Assembly (NCBI GenBank): GCA_018136815.1
Contig: CM030939.1
Location: 3,899,419 to 3,963,418 of the forward strand
Length of the DNA stretch: 64,000 nucleotides
Origin: Isochrysis galbana
Taxonomy: Eukaryota > Haptophyta > Isochrysidales > Isochrysidaceae
Reading direction: 5' to 3'
This document shows, one piece after another, positions 9,201-20,075 of the stretch. The first letter of the stretch is position 1. Every line of letters starts with the position of its first letter. The notes under the pieces were generated by a model. It did not search any database. It saw only the letters and a list, made by a program, of their open reading frames with translations, and had not been told where the DNA came from. The position numbers and the translations under genes were made by a program.

Positions 9201-12200
9201 ACTTGATCCAAGCAAACTCATCGCCTCTGCGTTTGCAATCTTGCACCTCTCGTGCGTCACAGCATGCGTTGCCCCAGACACGTGTGCAGCTACAGCAGCT
9301 GCTAAATTAGAGCACGCCACGGCCGCCTCGCGTGTGCGCCCAAGGGAAAGAAGCAGGTCGGCTTTCAACGCCTTGTGCGTCAGATCGGACGGACAAAGGT
9401 GCAAAGCATGACAGACGTCTCGCAAAGCCATCTCCGGTTCGCCTGCTCGTGAGTATGCCTCTGCGCGGACTGCGTAGGCACGGAGATAGTCTGGGCGCAG
9501 CTTGATCGCGCGTGAGGCGTACTTCACCGCGGCGTCCAGATCTGCCGGACGATAAAACATATAAATACAGCTCATCGCGAGCAAAGGGAATGGATCGTCC
9601 GAATCTCTTCGAAATGCCTCTGCATACGCTCGCAGAGCGAGCTTAGCTGAGCCCATGGACTCGTGAATAGTTGCGGCTGCGAGACAAGGCCGCGGATCCG
9701 TGGGACTGAGCTTGGTTGCCAAGCGGAGATCGTTGAGAGCGCGCTTTGGCTTCACCTTTGCCTCCAAACAACCACGGTACAGGTGGGCCTTTGCCACGTC
9801 ATTGTGTCTTCGTGATCGTGAGAAGGAGGGAGGGGGGGGGGGGGAGTCAAGCGATCCGTTACCTTGCCTCAACTCATGCCAAGTCCTGAAGGGCCATATG
9901 CGATCTCACGTTACCCTAGGGCTGTGCGCTCACCTCGCATCACACAAAGTCAGTACCCTGTCCAAGTCGGACGATGCGCCCGCGTAGTGTTGGCTTGCGA
10001 GGCTTCGTGGAACCATCCCCGCGAGTTCGGTGCGGAGTGTTGCCCGCTTGAGCAAGGTGAAGCTCGTCGGGTGCTTCCCGATTATTTCGTCTAAGTATTC
10101 GAGCGCTCGTATGGTTGCTGACTTCTCATCTACCTGTGGCAAGGAAGGGATGAGAACAGTGACGAGAGCGCGCGGCCGAAACCAGTGCGTTGGCTCGCGT
10201 TGGCTCGCCTATCTATTGAGCGCCTTGGGCATACCTCTGCTGCAAAAAGCTCGAGTGTTTCTTCACACAATTCTGTATCTTGTGGCATGAGGATGCTCGC
10301 TGCCTTGAGCTCTCGCAAGGCTGAGTGCACCTCGCCTCTCCGCATATAAATGTTGGCCGCCGTGCGCCTAGCCGATGATAGGCTGTTATGGCGTTGAATG
10401 AGGACGTGTAGCTCGTCAAGCGCCTCCTCGTCCTTGCCAAGACTCGCGAGACATCGCGCACGCAGCTCCAACGCTGTGACTTCCTCCGCAGCGGCTAATT
10501 GCATCCAAGTACATGCGTGTCCACATGGAGGTGCCAGGAGCTCATCGAGCGCGGTCAGGCATTCCGAGAAGGCTTGCTGTTCGGCAAGGAGTTGAGCCTT
10601 CGCCCAACGGACCTCGCGGCCGAGCCGTTCAGGGTCGTATAATTGGTCAGGAAGCCACTCGATGCATTTCACGAAGTCGTCGGCCGCCGAGGACCACAGC
10701 GAGAGTTTTTGCAACATCTTGCCACGCTCATAGAGTGCCGAGGCCACAAGCAGACGGCGCCTCTCGTCGCGAACAACAGCTGCAGGATGTGGAGGTGGCT
10801 CGTCTGTTTTGGAAACCAAGGCGCCAAGGCAAACCGCTGTCTTGAGGGAGGGTCGGGGTAGTGGCACCGAGCCCTTCATGACGATGTCCGTCACTATCTT
10901 CATAGCTTGAAGATGGTTGCCTCCTTCCATCTCCGACTTGGATGCCGCCAGGGAAATGTCTAGCTCGTGCAAAATCCTGTTCGCTTGCTCCACCACTTCA
11001 TCATTTTCCTCGGGAAGCTCAGTAGCCCCTGCCTCTAGGGCAATAGGCGGCGAAATCGAGTGGCGCCGACTCAGTTGACGTGGCTCCACTCCTACGAGGC
11101 CCTCAATCCCGGCTTGTTCATGAACGGTTAAAGATGACTCCGCACACGCAGCTAAAGGCAGGCCTTCGTCGCGAGTTCGCTCACTGGCCACCGAGTCTGG
11201 TGCGCAACGATTCTGTTCATTTGCTGCCGAGCGCGTCGCGTTAGAATCCGGTGGCCGTTGGGCTGAACCGGACTTGTCGTCAGCGAATAACGCCTCCATT
11301 TCCGCTGAATACGACATGGCTGGAATCCACATTCTCGAGTTTCTGCACGGCGCCTCTTGCTCGTCATCAGTGACCGACTCCAGAGCAGCAGTGTATTCAC
11401 TAGCCGCTGAAGAACGGGCTACTCCCGCGTCACGGAAACTACTGACTGGAAGCATCTCGGGAGACGAAGCTTCCTCTCCGTTGCCTTGCCATGGCTCAAG
11501 AATCGGCCCGGCGGACACAAGATGGGCAGCAAAGATTCGACATGATCCTGAAGAGGCGCTCTTGTCGGCGGCGGTCGGAGGTTCGAGTTGCAAGGGGATT
11601 GACCCACTCTCTGAGGGAGGACAAGACAGGAATCTGGAGGAAGTCTTGTTGACGTTCAACTTAACAGCGGGAGAGCTTGGGCACGACATTAGCGTAGAAG
11701 CCTCGACGTAGGTCGCCGCATGCTCCTCTCGCCCCCGATCTTGCCCAACCTCATCCACGACCACGATTTCCGCTTCCCCCTTCGTGTCGTAAGGAGCGCC
11801 CGTGAGCACGGTAGGGGGACAAAGACCTATACTAGAGGAAGGCTCGAGGACGTCCGAACCGATAGCAAAAGAGCTTGGGCGGGATACCAGCAGAGAAGCC
11901 TCTATGTGGGTCGCCGCCTGCTCATCTCGCCCCCGATCTTGCCCATTCTCATCCACTGCGACACGTTTCACCTCCCCTTTTGTGCCCCAAGGAGCGCCCA
12001 TGGCCAAGGTACCATCCTCTTGGTCACCAATGACGCATTGGGCACACTGTGGTATGGGGCCACCATCGGATTGCACCTGCTCCGAGGCGTGCGATGGATT
12101 TTTGGCTTCATCAGGAGAGTCGCCCGCCTCATCCCACGAATGCGCTGCTACTCTTGAAGGTCGCGCTTCCGCCATTGCGGGTGCATGTTCGTCCGTTTTC

Positions 12201-13194
12201 TCAGCACCATTTGGTGTCAGCGCGGCTTCCGCCACATTGCGAGGAGGCCTACCGACTTGATCTACTCGAGCCCTCGGCTCGATAAAATACGCCTTTGGGT
12301 CTGCCCGGTGTCCCTGGATCAGCATGCGCTGCGTCATCGCCGCCGTCTTGATCACGTCGAGCTGTCTTTCACACTTTGCCATTGGAAGTGCCGCAGAGCT
12401 GGAGGAGCAAGGTCCAGGGGCGACTTGAGGGGATTGGAGTAGATCTGGCTGTGATGTTACTGCCACTTGTGGCGTATGCTGTGGAAGCGAGCCCTGTGGC
12501 GAGACGCTCGGCATCCTCTCGCTCGGATGCGCGCACACGTTTTGGCTCAATGAATTTGGCTCGGCAGCGTCATGGCAAGCGAGTGCGTCAGCGTCCTTGA
12601 TGACTAATGCTTGCGGCCCGCACATGATTCGTGGAAGATGGTCAGAAGTCGCCCGTGCACTCTGCCAACTCGGCGACGCCCGGCCCTGAGCCCTCGACCG
12701 GGCGGACAATATTTGGGAGTGTTGGCCAAGTTGTGCACCTGCCACCAGTCTCGGCATGTGGGAAATCGACACGGTTGCACGCGCTGACTCCGGCGGTGCA
12801 GGTGCTGGGGCGACAGTCGCAGATGGAACCGTCGGCTGCGGCAGCCGTCGATGAGAGAGCTGCTGTGTGTTCAGCTGCTGCGAGTCTGCGAGAGGTATGG
12901 TCGCAGATGTCCCACAGAGAACGAAAGCCTGCAGCGCGAAACGGGGCGTGTGCGGGTGAGCAGAGCGCATCGCTGGTAGTGGGTGCCCCACCCATCCCAC
13001 TCCCCTCCTCCTCCCGGCCTCGAAAACAAAACCACCGCAGCCCACGAATGGCGGCTTACCTCTGTCTTCGCCAGGCGCGTCCTCGGCTTGTATGGCTCGT
13101 CTACGTGGGGCCCCGACTTGATCTGGGGCAGGAAGGGCCGCTCGGCCGGCGTGGGCCTGCCCGGCTCCGCCTCTGCCGGCCCGTCCCGCCCCAT
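6285..13194 (-). CDS. Giant multi-TPR protein, TTC6-like, four exons
   Basis: Four minus-strand exons join without loss of frame: 13060-13194, 10235-12928, 9934-10133 and 6285-9807, giving about 2,183 residues. Introns are 131, 101 and 126 bp, with donors GAG|GTAAGC, GAG|GTATGC and GAG|GTGAGC and acceptors CTGCAG, CCACAG and CGAAG. The ATG at 13194 sits in a good context (gccgcgATGg). Residues 46 to about 740 are low-complexity and acidic/Ser-rich. From about 760 to the C terminus lie many TPR units interrupted by an acidic linker (about 1490). Around residues 1240-1300 are five repeats, each with an RxxS or RRxS site, of the type basophilic kinases recognise. Length and layout resemble TTC6-type scaffolds, and a cilium role would suit the neighbours, but this is inference. 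It diverges from the CFAP298-like gene across about 540 bp. Confidence 0.75.
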
Positions 13195-13735
13195 CGCGGC
13201 CGGCGCGGCCGTTTCGCGTCTCCGCGCCCAGAGGGAAAGAGGAGGGTGGCGAGAGGGACCCTCCGCATAGTTAATAAAGGGGGAAGAGAGAGAAGAGAAG
13301 AGAAGAGGAGAGAGGTGCGCGAGGCTCCGGGGAGGGTGGACTCGATGACTCGTCGCCGTGAACTTCACAGCGGGCGGCAGCCAGTCCCCTGTGTGGGTAT
13401 TTAGAGTTACCCCCTCAGGTATTTCCCCTGTGGAGTCTTCCCTCGTCCTGGCGCGAAACGAACTGACGGAACTTCACAGCTGAACTTCACAGCGAGTCCA
13501 TGGGCCCTCCCCTCCCCTCGCGGCATTCCCTCGGCTCGCTGCGAGGCACCGAGCGCGCGCGCGTGGGGTCGAGGCTGGCGACAGAGGAGAGAGGGAGGAG
13601 AGAGGAGAGAGAGGGCTTTTGTGGGGAGTGGCTGGGAAAGGAAGAGTGCGTAGGAAAGGGTGAGGGGCAGCCAGAGCAACAGAGCGCGCCAGGCAAGCAA
13701 GGAGCGGCCGCGAGAGAGGGGGCGTGAGCGCTTCG
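13195..13735. promoter_or_regulatory. Probable divergent promoter region, purine-rich
   Basis: This is the 540 bp between the starts of the giant TPR gene (minus) and the CFAP298-like gene (plus). It has GA-rich tracts near 13270-13315 and 13580-13620 and a repeated GAACTTCACAGC motif near 13360, 13469 and 13483. No TATA box is evident. Promoter activity is inferred from position only. Confidence 0.35.
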
Positions 13736-14758
13736 ATGTTGATCGAGCTTCGTGTGGGCGCGCCGGGCGAGGCACCCAGCGCGTCCTTCTTGCACGAGTC
13801 GCCGGCATCCAGCTGCGTCGCCGAGGTGCTGCACCAGGTGCTTGCCGTCTATAATATACGGGCGCGCATCGCACGCGCTCTGTCGCGGCGCACCGCGGCG
13901 GAGCAGCCGGAGCAGGAGGTCTCGCAGAGTAGCTGCGACCACACTGCGGCGTTGGCGCAAGCGGCTGAGATCCTCTCCCCAGAGAGTATCGCCCGCAAAG
14001 TCGTCGTTTCCCGAGAGCAGCTTGAGGCGATACTCGCGTTGCTGGGTGACGATGCGTCCACGCCTGATGGTGCCGCAACTGCAGAGGATGCGCAACTGCT
14101 GTTTGCTGGTCAACCGCTCGAGGCCGACATGAGACTGTCCACCAAGTTTGGAGTGAATGAAAAGAGCAAGGTTGTCTTGGCTCTCAGCGTGAAGCCGTCG
14201 GCCTCTGCTCAAAGTAATACCAGTGGCGTGACTGGCGCTGCGATTGCCGCATGCTCGTCCGACGCCGTCTCGTCCACAACAAGCCTCGCCGTTGCGATGC
14301 TCGATAGCACACTCGTTGAAGGCGGATCTGAAGCCTCCGAAGTGCCAGGTGATAAGCGGTCATTGCCCGCGGAGGGCGAGCCTCAGCCTCACCAACAGGC
14401 GGCGAGCAACGAGATGAGTCTGAGCTCGTTCTTCAAGCGCGCAAGAGCGACCGGCGACGTGGATGGTGTCGTTCAGGAGAAGGAGTCCGTGTTTGCGGAC
14501 CCGACAGCGGACGCAGAAGAGGACGAGTCGCTTTTGACCGAGGCCCAGGTGGCGGCTGTGCATTCCTCAGAAGCCGTGAAGTCGGCGCTTCATTCACATC
14601 AGCTTCGTCGAATTTTGCGTCAAATAGATGGTGCGGATACGCGTGAGTCGGCGCTACGTCGTCTTGAGGCGGCCTTGGAGGAGCCGGACTTCAACGCTTT
14701 TACGAGAACGGTCTTACGAGAGATTGGGCACGACACGGCAGCTGAGCTGGAGGAGTAG
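13736..14758 (+). CDS. CFAP298-like protein with a ZNHIT3-like C-terminal block
   Basis: A single exon of 340 codons from the first ATG. The N-terminal 55 residues (MLIELRVG...FLHESPASSCVAEVLHQVL, then VYNIRARIARALS) and a block at about 115-155 (LLFAGQPLEADMRLSTKFGV, then NEKSKVVLALS) match the start and the 'L(W)FAGKEL...LSDYVGKNEKTK' part of CFAP298 (C21orf59/Kurly/FBB18), a factor needed to assemble ciliary dynein arms in the cytoplasm. The long central part of CFAP298 is much shorter here. The last 60 residues (SSEAVKSALHSHQLRRILRQ...LEEPDFNAFTRTVLREI) resemble the C-terminal helical block of ZNHIT3, which serves R2TP/snoRNP assembly. Both assignments are from motif memory, and the fusion needs a profile search. 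The dynein gene in the same window makes a ciliary role attractive. Confidence 0.5.
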   Translation: MLIELRVGAPGEAPSASFLHESPASSCVAEVLHQVLAVYNIRARIARALSRRTAAEQPEQEVSQSSCDHTAALAQAAEILSPESIARKVVVSREQLEAILALLGDDASTPDGAATAEDAQLLFAGQPLEADMRLSTKFGVNEKSKVVLALSVKPSASAQSNTSGVTGAAIAACSSDAVSSTTSLAVAMLDSTLVEGGSEASEVPGDKRSLPAEGEPQPHQQAASNEMSLSSFFKRARATGDVDGVVQEKESVFADPTADAEEDESLLTEAQVAAVHSSEAVKSALHSHQLRRILRQIDGADTRESALRRLEAALEEPDFNAFTRTVLREIGHDTAAELEE

Positions 14759-15215
14759 CATGGAGATCATACCCACGCTGCAAACACTCGACACTTGCCG
14801 GCGCACCCGGTCGCTTGCACATCAGTACTGATCGTGGCGGCATCGGACGGTGTTCGTGTATGCTACTTGTACTGAGCCTCTCAATGCACCTTATGGTGGC
14901 ATCACACCAAGCATGGGCGGAGAAACGCAGCTGCCGCTGCGGCGCGAGCACGCACGCGCTCGCACTCCTCTTTCACCGCTCTTTGTTCTTGATGCCTATT
15001 AACCGTCCTTCTCCCGCGGCTTGCTCGTGGAGCTGATGCTGCAGGCTATTCAGCTCTTTTTGTGGTGTCTACAATGTCCTATGCCTATGCGGTGCCCAGC
15101 GAGCAACGCCCGTTTTCTTGATGTTCTCTCTCCCTACGGCACGACTTACGGAGTGCTGCCCACCGCCTGCCGCTCGCACGGACCGGGCGTGTGCATAGAG
15201 TAGTATGGTGTACTA
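14759..15215. other. Gene-free spacer
   Basis: 3' flank of the CFAP298-like gene. Short open frames here lack any protein-like pattern. A GTACTACTACAACT run leads into the next element. Confidence 0.45.
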
Positions 15216-15223
15216 CTACAACT

Positions 15224-15720
15224 GTCTCAAAAAAGACAAGGGTAGCGTGCCATCGTCATGGAGCGGCGCGCCGCTCCCGAGAAGATGCCTTTCCCGCCTA
15301 TTATGGTAGTCGTATCCAACTATCTTTGAAAAGATAGTCATGGAGCGCGCGCCGCTCCCCTCCTCCCCTGCCGTCACCCCCGCCCCGCCGGCCGATCGGG
15401 CCGCGACCAATGATGCCGTGCCGCCGAAGCGAGCGCGAGCAGCACCCAAGACTTACCAAGTGCGCACAAGCCGCGGCCCGTGCCACCCTCCACCAAGCCA
15501 GACATCCCAATGGCCACCATGGCCACCCAAGCCTCTCCACCTCTCCATCCACACAAGACCAGCCCCAAAGAGGGCCACAGAGACAACAGGACGCATACCA
15601 TATGGAAAGCCATCGGGCTGGGCTCCTACACGGTCGCGGCACTGGTCTCGTGCGTCAGCACGAGGCACAGACCCGCTCAGACAACTCAACCCTCCCCATC
15701 AGGGGTCTTTGTAGCATAAG
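15224..15720 (+). mobile_element. Two stacked palindrome/ATG modules, second with NLS-like exon
   Basis: The first copy (palindrome TGTCT/AGACA near 15226, ATGGAGCGGCGCGCC near 15259) is followed at once by a second one. That has palindrome ACTATCTTTGAAAAGATAGT at 15319-15338, an ATG two bases later at 15340, then MERAPLPSSPAV... with the basic motif VPPKRARAAPKTYQ and a donor-like CAA|GTGCGC near 15459. The next 260 bp are C/A-rich and show no transposase. The first copy probably served as insertion site for, or is a 5' duplicate of, the second. Confidence 0.5.
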
Positions 15721-15900
15721 CATCACTGTGGGAGGGGGGGGGGGACGGCGGAGGGGGGGAAGGAAATCTGCGGAGGGGGGGGACGGCGGAGGGGGTTGGA
15801 AGGAAATCTGCGGGGGGGGGGGGGGGGGACGGCGGAGGGGGGGAGGAAAGCAGCTGCGGAGGGGGGGGGGAGCTGTGGAGGGGGGGGGGGAGGTGTCGTT
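15721..15900. repeat. G-rich minisatellite (GGACGGCGGAGGGGG units)
   Basis: About five irregular units mix GGACGGCGGAGGGG, GGAAGGAAATCTGCGG and runs of up to 17 G. The plus strand has many closely spaced G runs and could form G-quadruplexes. Its right edge borders a TGTCGTTCCGTCAATCATGG sequence whose near-complement recurs at 58686-58711. Confidence 0.75.
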
Positions 15901-16177
15901 CCGTCAATCATGGGACATCAATCGAATGTAGCCATCAAATGTCCATAGTTATTTATACAACAATATTCACACATGACCCATTCTCGATGTTTAACACCTA
16001 CAGCGGCTCTGCGGTGGTATTACCTCGGCACCTCACGGAGGCAGCCCAAGAGCTCCGCCGGCCGCGCAGTGGCACCTTAGCCTCGCCTGCCGCCGCGCTA
16101 CCCAAGCACTTCGATGAGCTTTGCGCTGAGCTCACGAAGATGAATCAACGAGTCCAAGACTAAGGCTAGTAACCGGA

Positions 16178-16203
16178 TAGCTGGGTATCTAGATACCCAG
16201 CTA
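16178..16203. repeat. Perfect 26-bp palindrome, possible transposon terminus
   Basis: The half-site TAGCTGGGTATCT is followed directly by its exact complement. It lies about 440 bp beyond the stop codon of the hAT remnant at 16639 and may be the end of that element, in line with the palindromic ends of the small elements elsewhere in this window. CCACTACCCA-type repeats follow. Confidence 0.55.
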
Positions 16204-16638
16204 CTCACCACCCATTTCCACTACCCACCTCCATGCGGGTAGGGGCGTCTCTCCTACCCACTGGGTCTGGGTAGTGAAAAGTCACTATTCAGGATACTCA
16301 TGTGAGTCGGGCGGCGGAGCCGCCCTCTAATAGCAGCGCGTGCAGCGCGCGCGCTCTACCGCCCGCGTGCCAACAGCCGCCTGTGTCGCGTTTTTGGCTC
16401 TATCGGGCGCATGCTGCAGTAGCAGTAGCTTCCTAGCTACAATGTGTGTTGTTTGTGCCTCTCAACAAATGTATTGGATGTACATAGTACATAGAGAAAT
16501 ATACATGATCAACACACGCACTGCACACGCATACGTGCGCACGCAACATGCACAGAGCACACAGCGGCACAAGTGCAGAGAAGCCTCGCGCGACAGGAAA
16601 CAAACACACACTCTGTTTGACTCTGCTTACGGGGACAC

Positions 16639-17060
16639 TCATGGGCAATTATGTGCCGCGAGCAAGGCGTGCTCTAGAGTGTCATCACGTTGACCGGCCT
16701 TCAAATCATCATGGAGCTTGCCCGCCTTGGAGAATGCGCGCTCAACGCTCGCGGAGGTCGCCGGGCGGCCAAGGAATTGACGGGCCATCTTGGCCAAAGT
16801 GGGGAGTCCCTGGACGCGGCCGGTGGAGGCATTCGACTCCTGCGCATGGTCGCGTTGCTTCCACCATTCAAGCACATCCAAATTGAGATTCATTTCCTGT
16901 GGGAGCGAGAGGTAGAGCTCAAGCTCATCCTCAATCTTTGTCCTCCTTGGTTGGCACTGGTTTGCCTCGCCGGGAGAGCTAGGAGACCCGGCAAGCGGAG
17001 TCGCGATTGCGACGCGCGACGCGTGCGCCAGGGTAACGCCTAGAGTAGACTCTGTAGTCG
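16639..17060 (-). mobile_element. hAT transposase C-terminal remnant
   Basis: The minus-strand frame ending at 16639 encodes the hAT dimerisation domain: LDVLEWWKQR, then a Leu-rich spacer, then LGRPATSASVERAFSKAG and a final helix with the stop codon. These are the W...P(A/S)xSxxxER.FS..G landmarks of the family. Upstream coding sequence is cut off near 17060, exactly where the LINE segment starts, so the 5' two thirds of the transposase are missing. Another hAT piece lies at 63840-64000. Confidence 0.8.
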
Positions 17061-17065
17061 AAATC

Positions 17066-18439
17066 ATGAAAGGAAAGTGCATAAAAGTAGACGTTGAGAT
17101 AGACGAAAAAATGTACCGCATTATCTCTGTGTACCTTAGCGCTAGCCCGGGACCACGAGGCGCCCAGATAGAAAAACTACGCTGTGAGACATACATAGCA
17201 CAAAGCATCACCACCCCGACTCTAATGGGGGGCGACTTCAACTGCGTAGAGAACGTAGCGTCTGACACGGCAAGCACGGGGCCGACGCCATATGCCAATG
17301 TGCATGGCGACAAATGGAAGGTCCTAATGAGAAACGCCGGATTGCAAGACGCACACCGGACCATGAAGCAGGGGCCCAACACCGGCTACACGCGCCTGGC
17401 ACAGACAATTCACACGAGGATAGACAGACTATACCACAGCCTAGCCACCGACAAATTTCAATGGCACAAGATGGGGCCCAGCCCGGACCTGTTCACAGGT
17501 AAGGCGGCCTCTGACCACCTACCGCTGCTGCACTTCGCCTCGCGCCTCCAAGCCGAAGCGAGAGAGGCCTTGCCACCCGACCCGGCCCCCACGCCGGCTC
17601 GACCCGAGACACCGAGCGACACGCCATCGATCGAAGAAACACCTAGAGAAACCAGGGTTTCCGAAAGTGACACCTACATAACTAGAATGAATAATATATG
17701 GATATACACAAACACTAACTATCTAGGCGAAACTACGGACACAACCGAAGTAGCAGAACCGGGCGAGGAAGAACACTACCACACCCCCGCTAAATGGGGA
17801 GACGGGCTGAAAGGCCCAAAACACCTAGAATACCCCCTAGCGGATGAGTACACACTCGGCGTGAAGACGCAGCTAGACGAAGCCTCCGTGTCGGACATAA
17901 CGCGGGAGATCCTACAGAACGGCCCCCGGGCCAAACCCCAGCCAGCACGCGAAGCATGGTCTCGAAAATTAGAACTAACACACGACGAGTGGAAGCACGT
18001 GGCAAAACTCTACACTCATCCCCTGCTGAAACACACCGACAAGCACCCTCACTTTAAACACATTACCCACAGAAGAATCGGCACACGCAACCGTTTCGCT
18101 GCGGCGACCACCGCAAAATGTAGGCTATGCGGAAAACACCGCGAGAACTCGACACACCTGGCTAGGTGCCCCTCCACACTCCAGATATTCCAAACCATAG
18201 AAGCCGTAGCGGGATACACCCCCGCGAAAAACAGATCGTCAGCCCAGAAGACCAAAGACAGACTCTTCGCATACCCGAACTCGCCGACGCCAGACAGCCT
18301 GAAAGCCCTATACCTCATAGCATGGAGATACATAATAGGCGACTTCTACAAAGTAGAATTCGACCACTACACCTACCACCACGTGCCGGTCATCGAAAAA
18401 AAAAACCTTTTAATATTCGCGCCACGCGTGCGACCATAA
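17066..18439 (+). mobile_element. LINE copy: endonuclease joined in frame to C-terminal zinc knuckle, reverse transcriptase missing
   Basis: One open frame of 457 codons. Residues 1-150 are an APE-type endonuclease lacking its N terminus, with the catalytic GGDFN motif (about residue 53) and SDHLPLL near its end. After a Pro/Thr/Glu-rich stretch come about 100 residues that precede the family's zinc knuckle, here CRLCGKHRENSTHLARC (C-x2-C-x8-H-x3-C) near residue 350. The whole reverse-transcriptase domain expected between them is absent, although the frame stays open. It begins 5'-truncated at the edge of the hAT remnant. It codes for no polymerase, so it could move only with help in trans. 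Confidence 0.8.
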
Positions 18440-18651
18440 AGCTAGTGCTCACCCTGTTTCCCCTGCCGTTGTCCACTGTGTGCTGCCTAAGCGCTGCAGC
18501 CCTGGGAACTCTTCTCTAAGCCCCGATCCTTAGCGGGCTCGTAGGACGCAGCTACAACTGTGCGCTTGCCGTGCCTGATCATTCAAGACGCGTGCCCCTC
18601 CTCCCACCCTCCCTCTTTGGCAGCCGCGCTGTAAACGAGGCTTTGTCTGCC

Positions 18652-19221
18652 ATGGACACCAGTGACACCATCGGTTTTGTGATCTGTCTTTCCTTGGCTG
18701 GAATTTGTGGCCTCATCTTCTTGTGCATGTGTGCATTATCATGTGACAGCACCGACACTGAAGATCAATCACGCGAAACCATGATATCCAACATGAAGGG
18801 CAGGTGCATTGCACTGCAGGCGTTTGTGTTTGCCGGACTCTTCGGCGGCATGGCCATAGTTTTCACACTGGAAGGCCACATAATCGGCAAATTTATTGGC
18901 TTTGGAACCATCGTTGTCGTGTTCGCAGCCTGCTACAAAGCACAGGGGAGGTACATTGAACAATTGGGGCTTGACGTAGGTGATCCTGACCTGACCAACA
19001 TGGGCCAAGTTGTTCAGGCAGAAGCAGACCGCATATACCGCGTGCGGACGCCAGAGGCCTTCATAATGAATGGTGTTAAGCAATCTCTCGGCAGGCCGAT
19101 GGAAACAGCTCCAAGTCTTTCCCACGCATCGCAGGAGGTTGCCGCTGATTTCCAACCCAAAGCCGTTGTTCAGAGCACTATCACGGACGCTGCCTGCTCA
19201 AGCTTGGCGGACAACGTCTGA
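18652..19221 (+). CDS. Small membrane protein with three predicted transmembrane helices
   Basis: From the ATG at 18652 (gccATGgac), 189 codons. Hydrophobic segments lie at about residues 6-30 (with several Cys), 52-73 and 77-95, followed by a roughly 90-residue soluble tail rich in Ser, Gln and Ala. Codon use and GC are like the host genes, and the frame is uninterrupted, so I regard it as a real gene. I do not recognise the family. A GTG codon 81 bp upstream is in frame but the ATG is the better start. Confidence 0.6.
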   Translation: MDTSDTIGFVICLSLAGICGLIFLCMCALSCDSTDTEDQSRETMISNMKGRCIALQAFVFAGLFGGMAIVFTLEGHIIGKFIGFGTIVVVFAACYKAQGRYIEQLGLDVGDPDLTNMGQVVQAEADRIYRVRTPEAFIMNGVKQSLGRPMETAPSLSHASQEVAADFQPKAVVQSTITDAACSSLADNV

Positions 19222-20075
19222 GAAGAAACTCCGCGATGTGTTAGCCCACGTGCAGCCGCATCTCTTGGTGCCTCAATCAACGCTGTCTGTTGTCACGCGA
19301 TCCGCCCCACGCTTCAGTTTGAGCCCACCGCACCTGCATGTAGGCAAATCCTACGGGTGAAAGTCAGCTACGCCCGGATATGTGTAAACGCATAGTGTGA
19401 GCACCGTGCATGGCGAATGCGCCCTTGAGATGAGCGAGTCAATTAGCACCACCGGCATTGCCCCAGCCGATAGCACAATAGTGTGCCGCAGAAGCAGTAA
19501 AGGCAAGCAGCAAGCTGTACCCACCTGCCACCGTCCACCCAGAGGCATGAGACTCTACGCACCTACATGGCGCATGGCGCTGCACTTGTATGTGTCGATA
19601 GCCGCTCCCAGCCACATCCTCCACCCCTGCCAAGCGCCCTTGCCATCGAATCTCCCCCGTTAATGTACTTCCGGAATCGTCGACGAGTAATATATGTAGA
19701 CGCGTCATCCCTCTTGGCGAGAGGTTTGAGGTGTGTGACTGATATGTGCTTTGTTCTGGTCCCGGACTCACTCACATGCTATCGCCGAGCGAATGGCTGA
19801 GGTGTGTGTGTGGTGTATATGCTATCAATGCGCGCGTGTATCGCAGTTACCAGCCTCGTGAAGCCTGATGAATGCGACAGTGGAGTAGCTGCGCCTCGCT
19901 CCTCCGCAACGGATTAGATTGCTTCCGATCGAATCCACCCCTTCCCCCTCCTCTACCTACAATCTATATCGTCTCAGATCCACCTCTTAATTCTCTAATC
20001 AAGGCAGCGGACATCGTTGAGGCACAAACTTCGACTCCAGCACTAACGAAACGGCATGATGGTTGCTCAGCGGCG
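19222..20075. other. Gene-free intergenic region
   Basis: About 850 bp between two convergent genes. Composition is mixed and no open frame has a recognisable pattern. A pyrimidine stretch (CCACCCCTTCCCCCTCCTC) lies near 19937. Confidence 0.45.
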
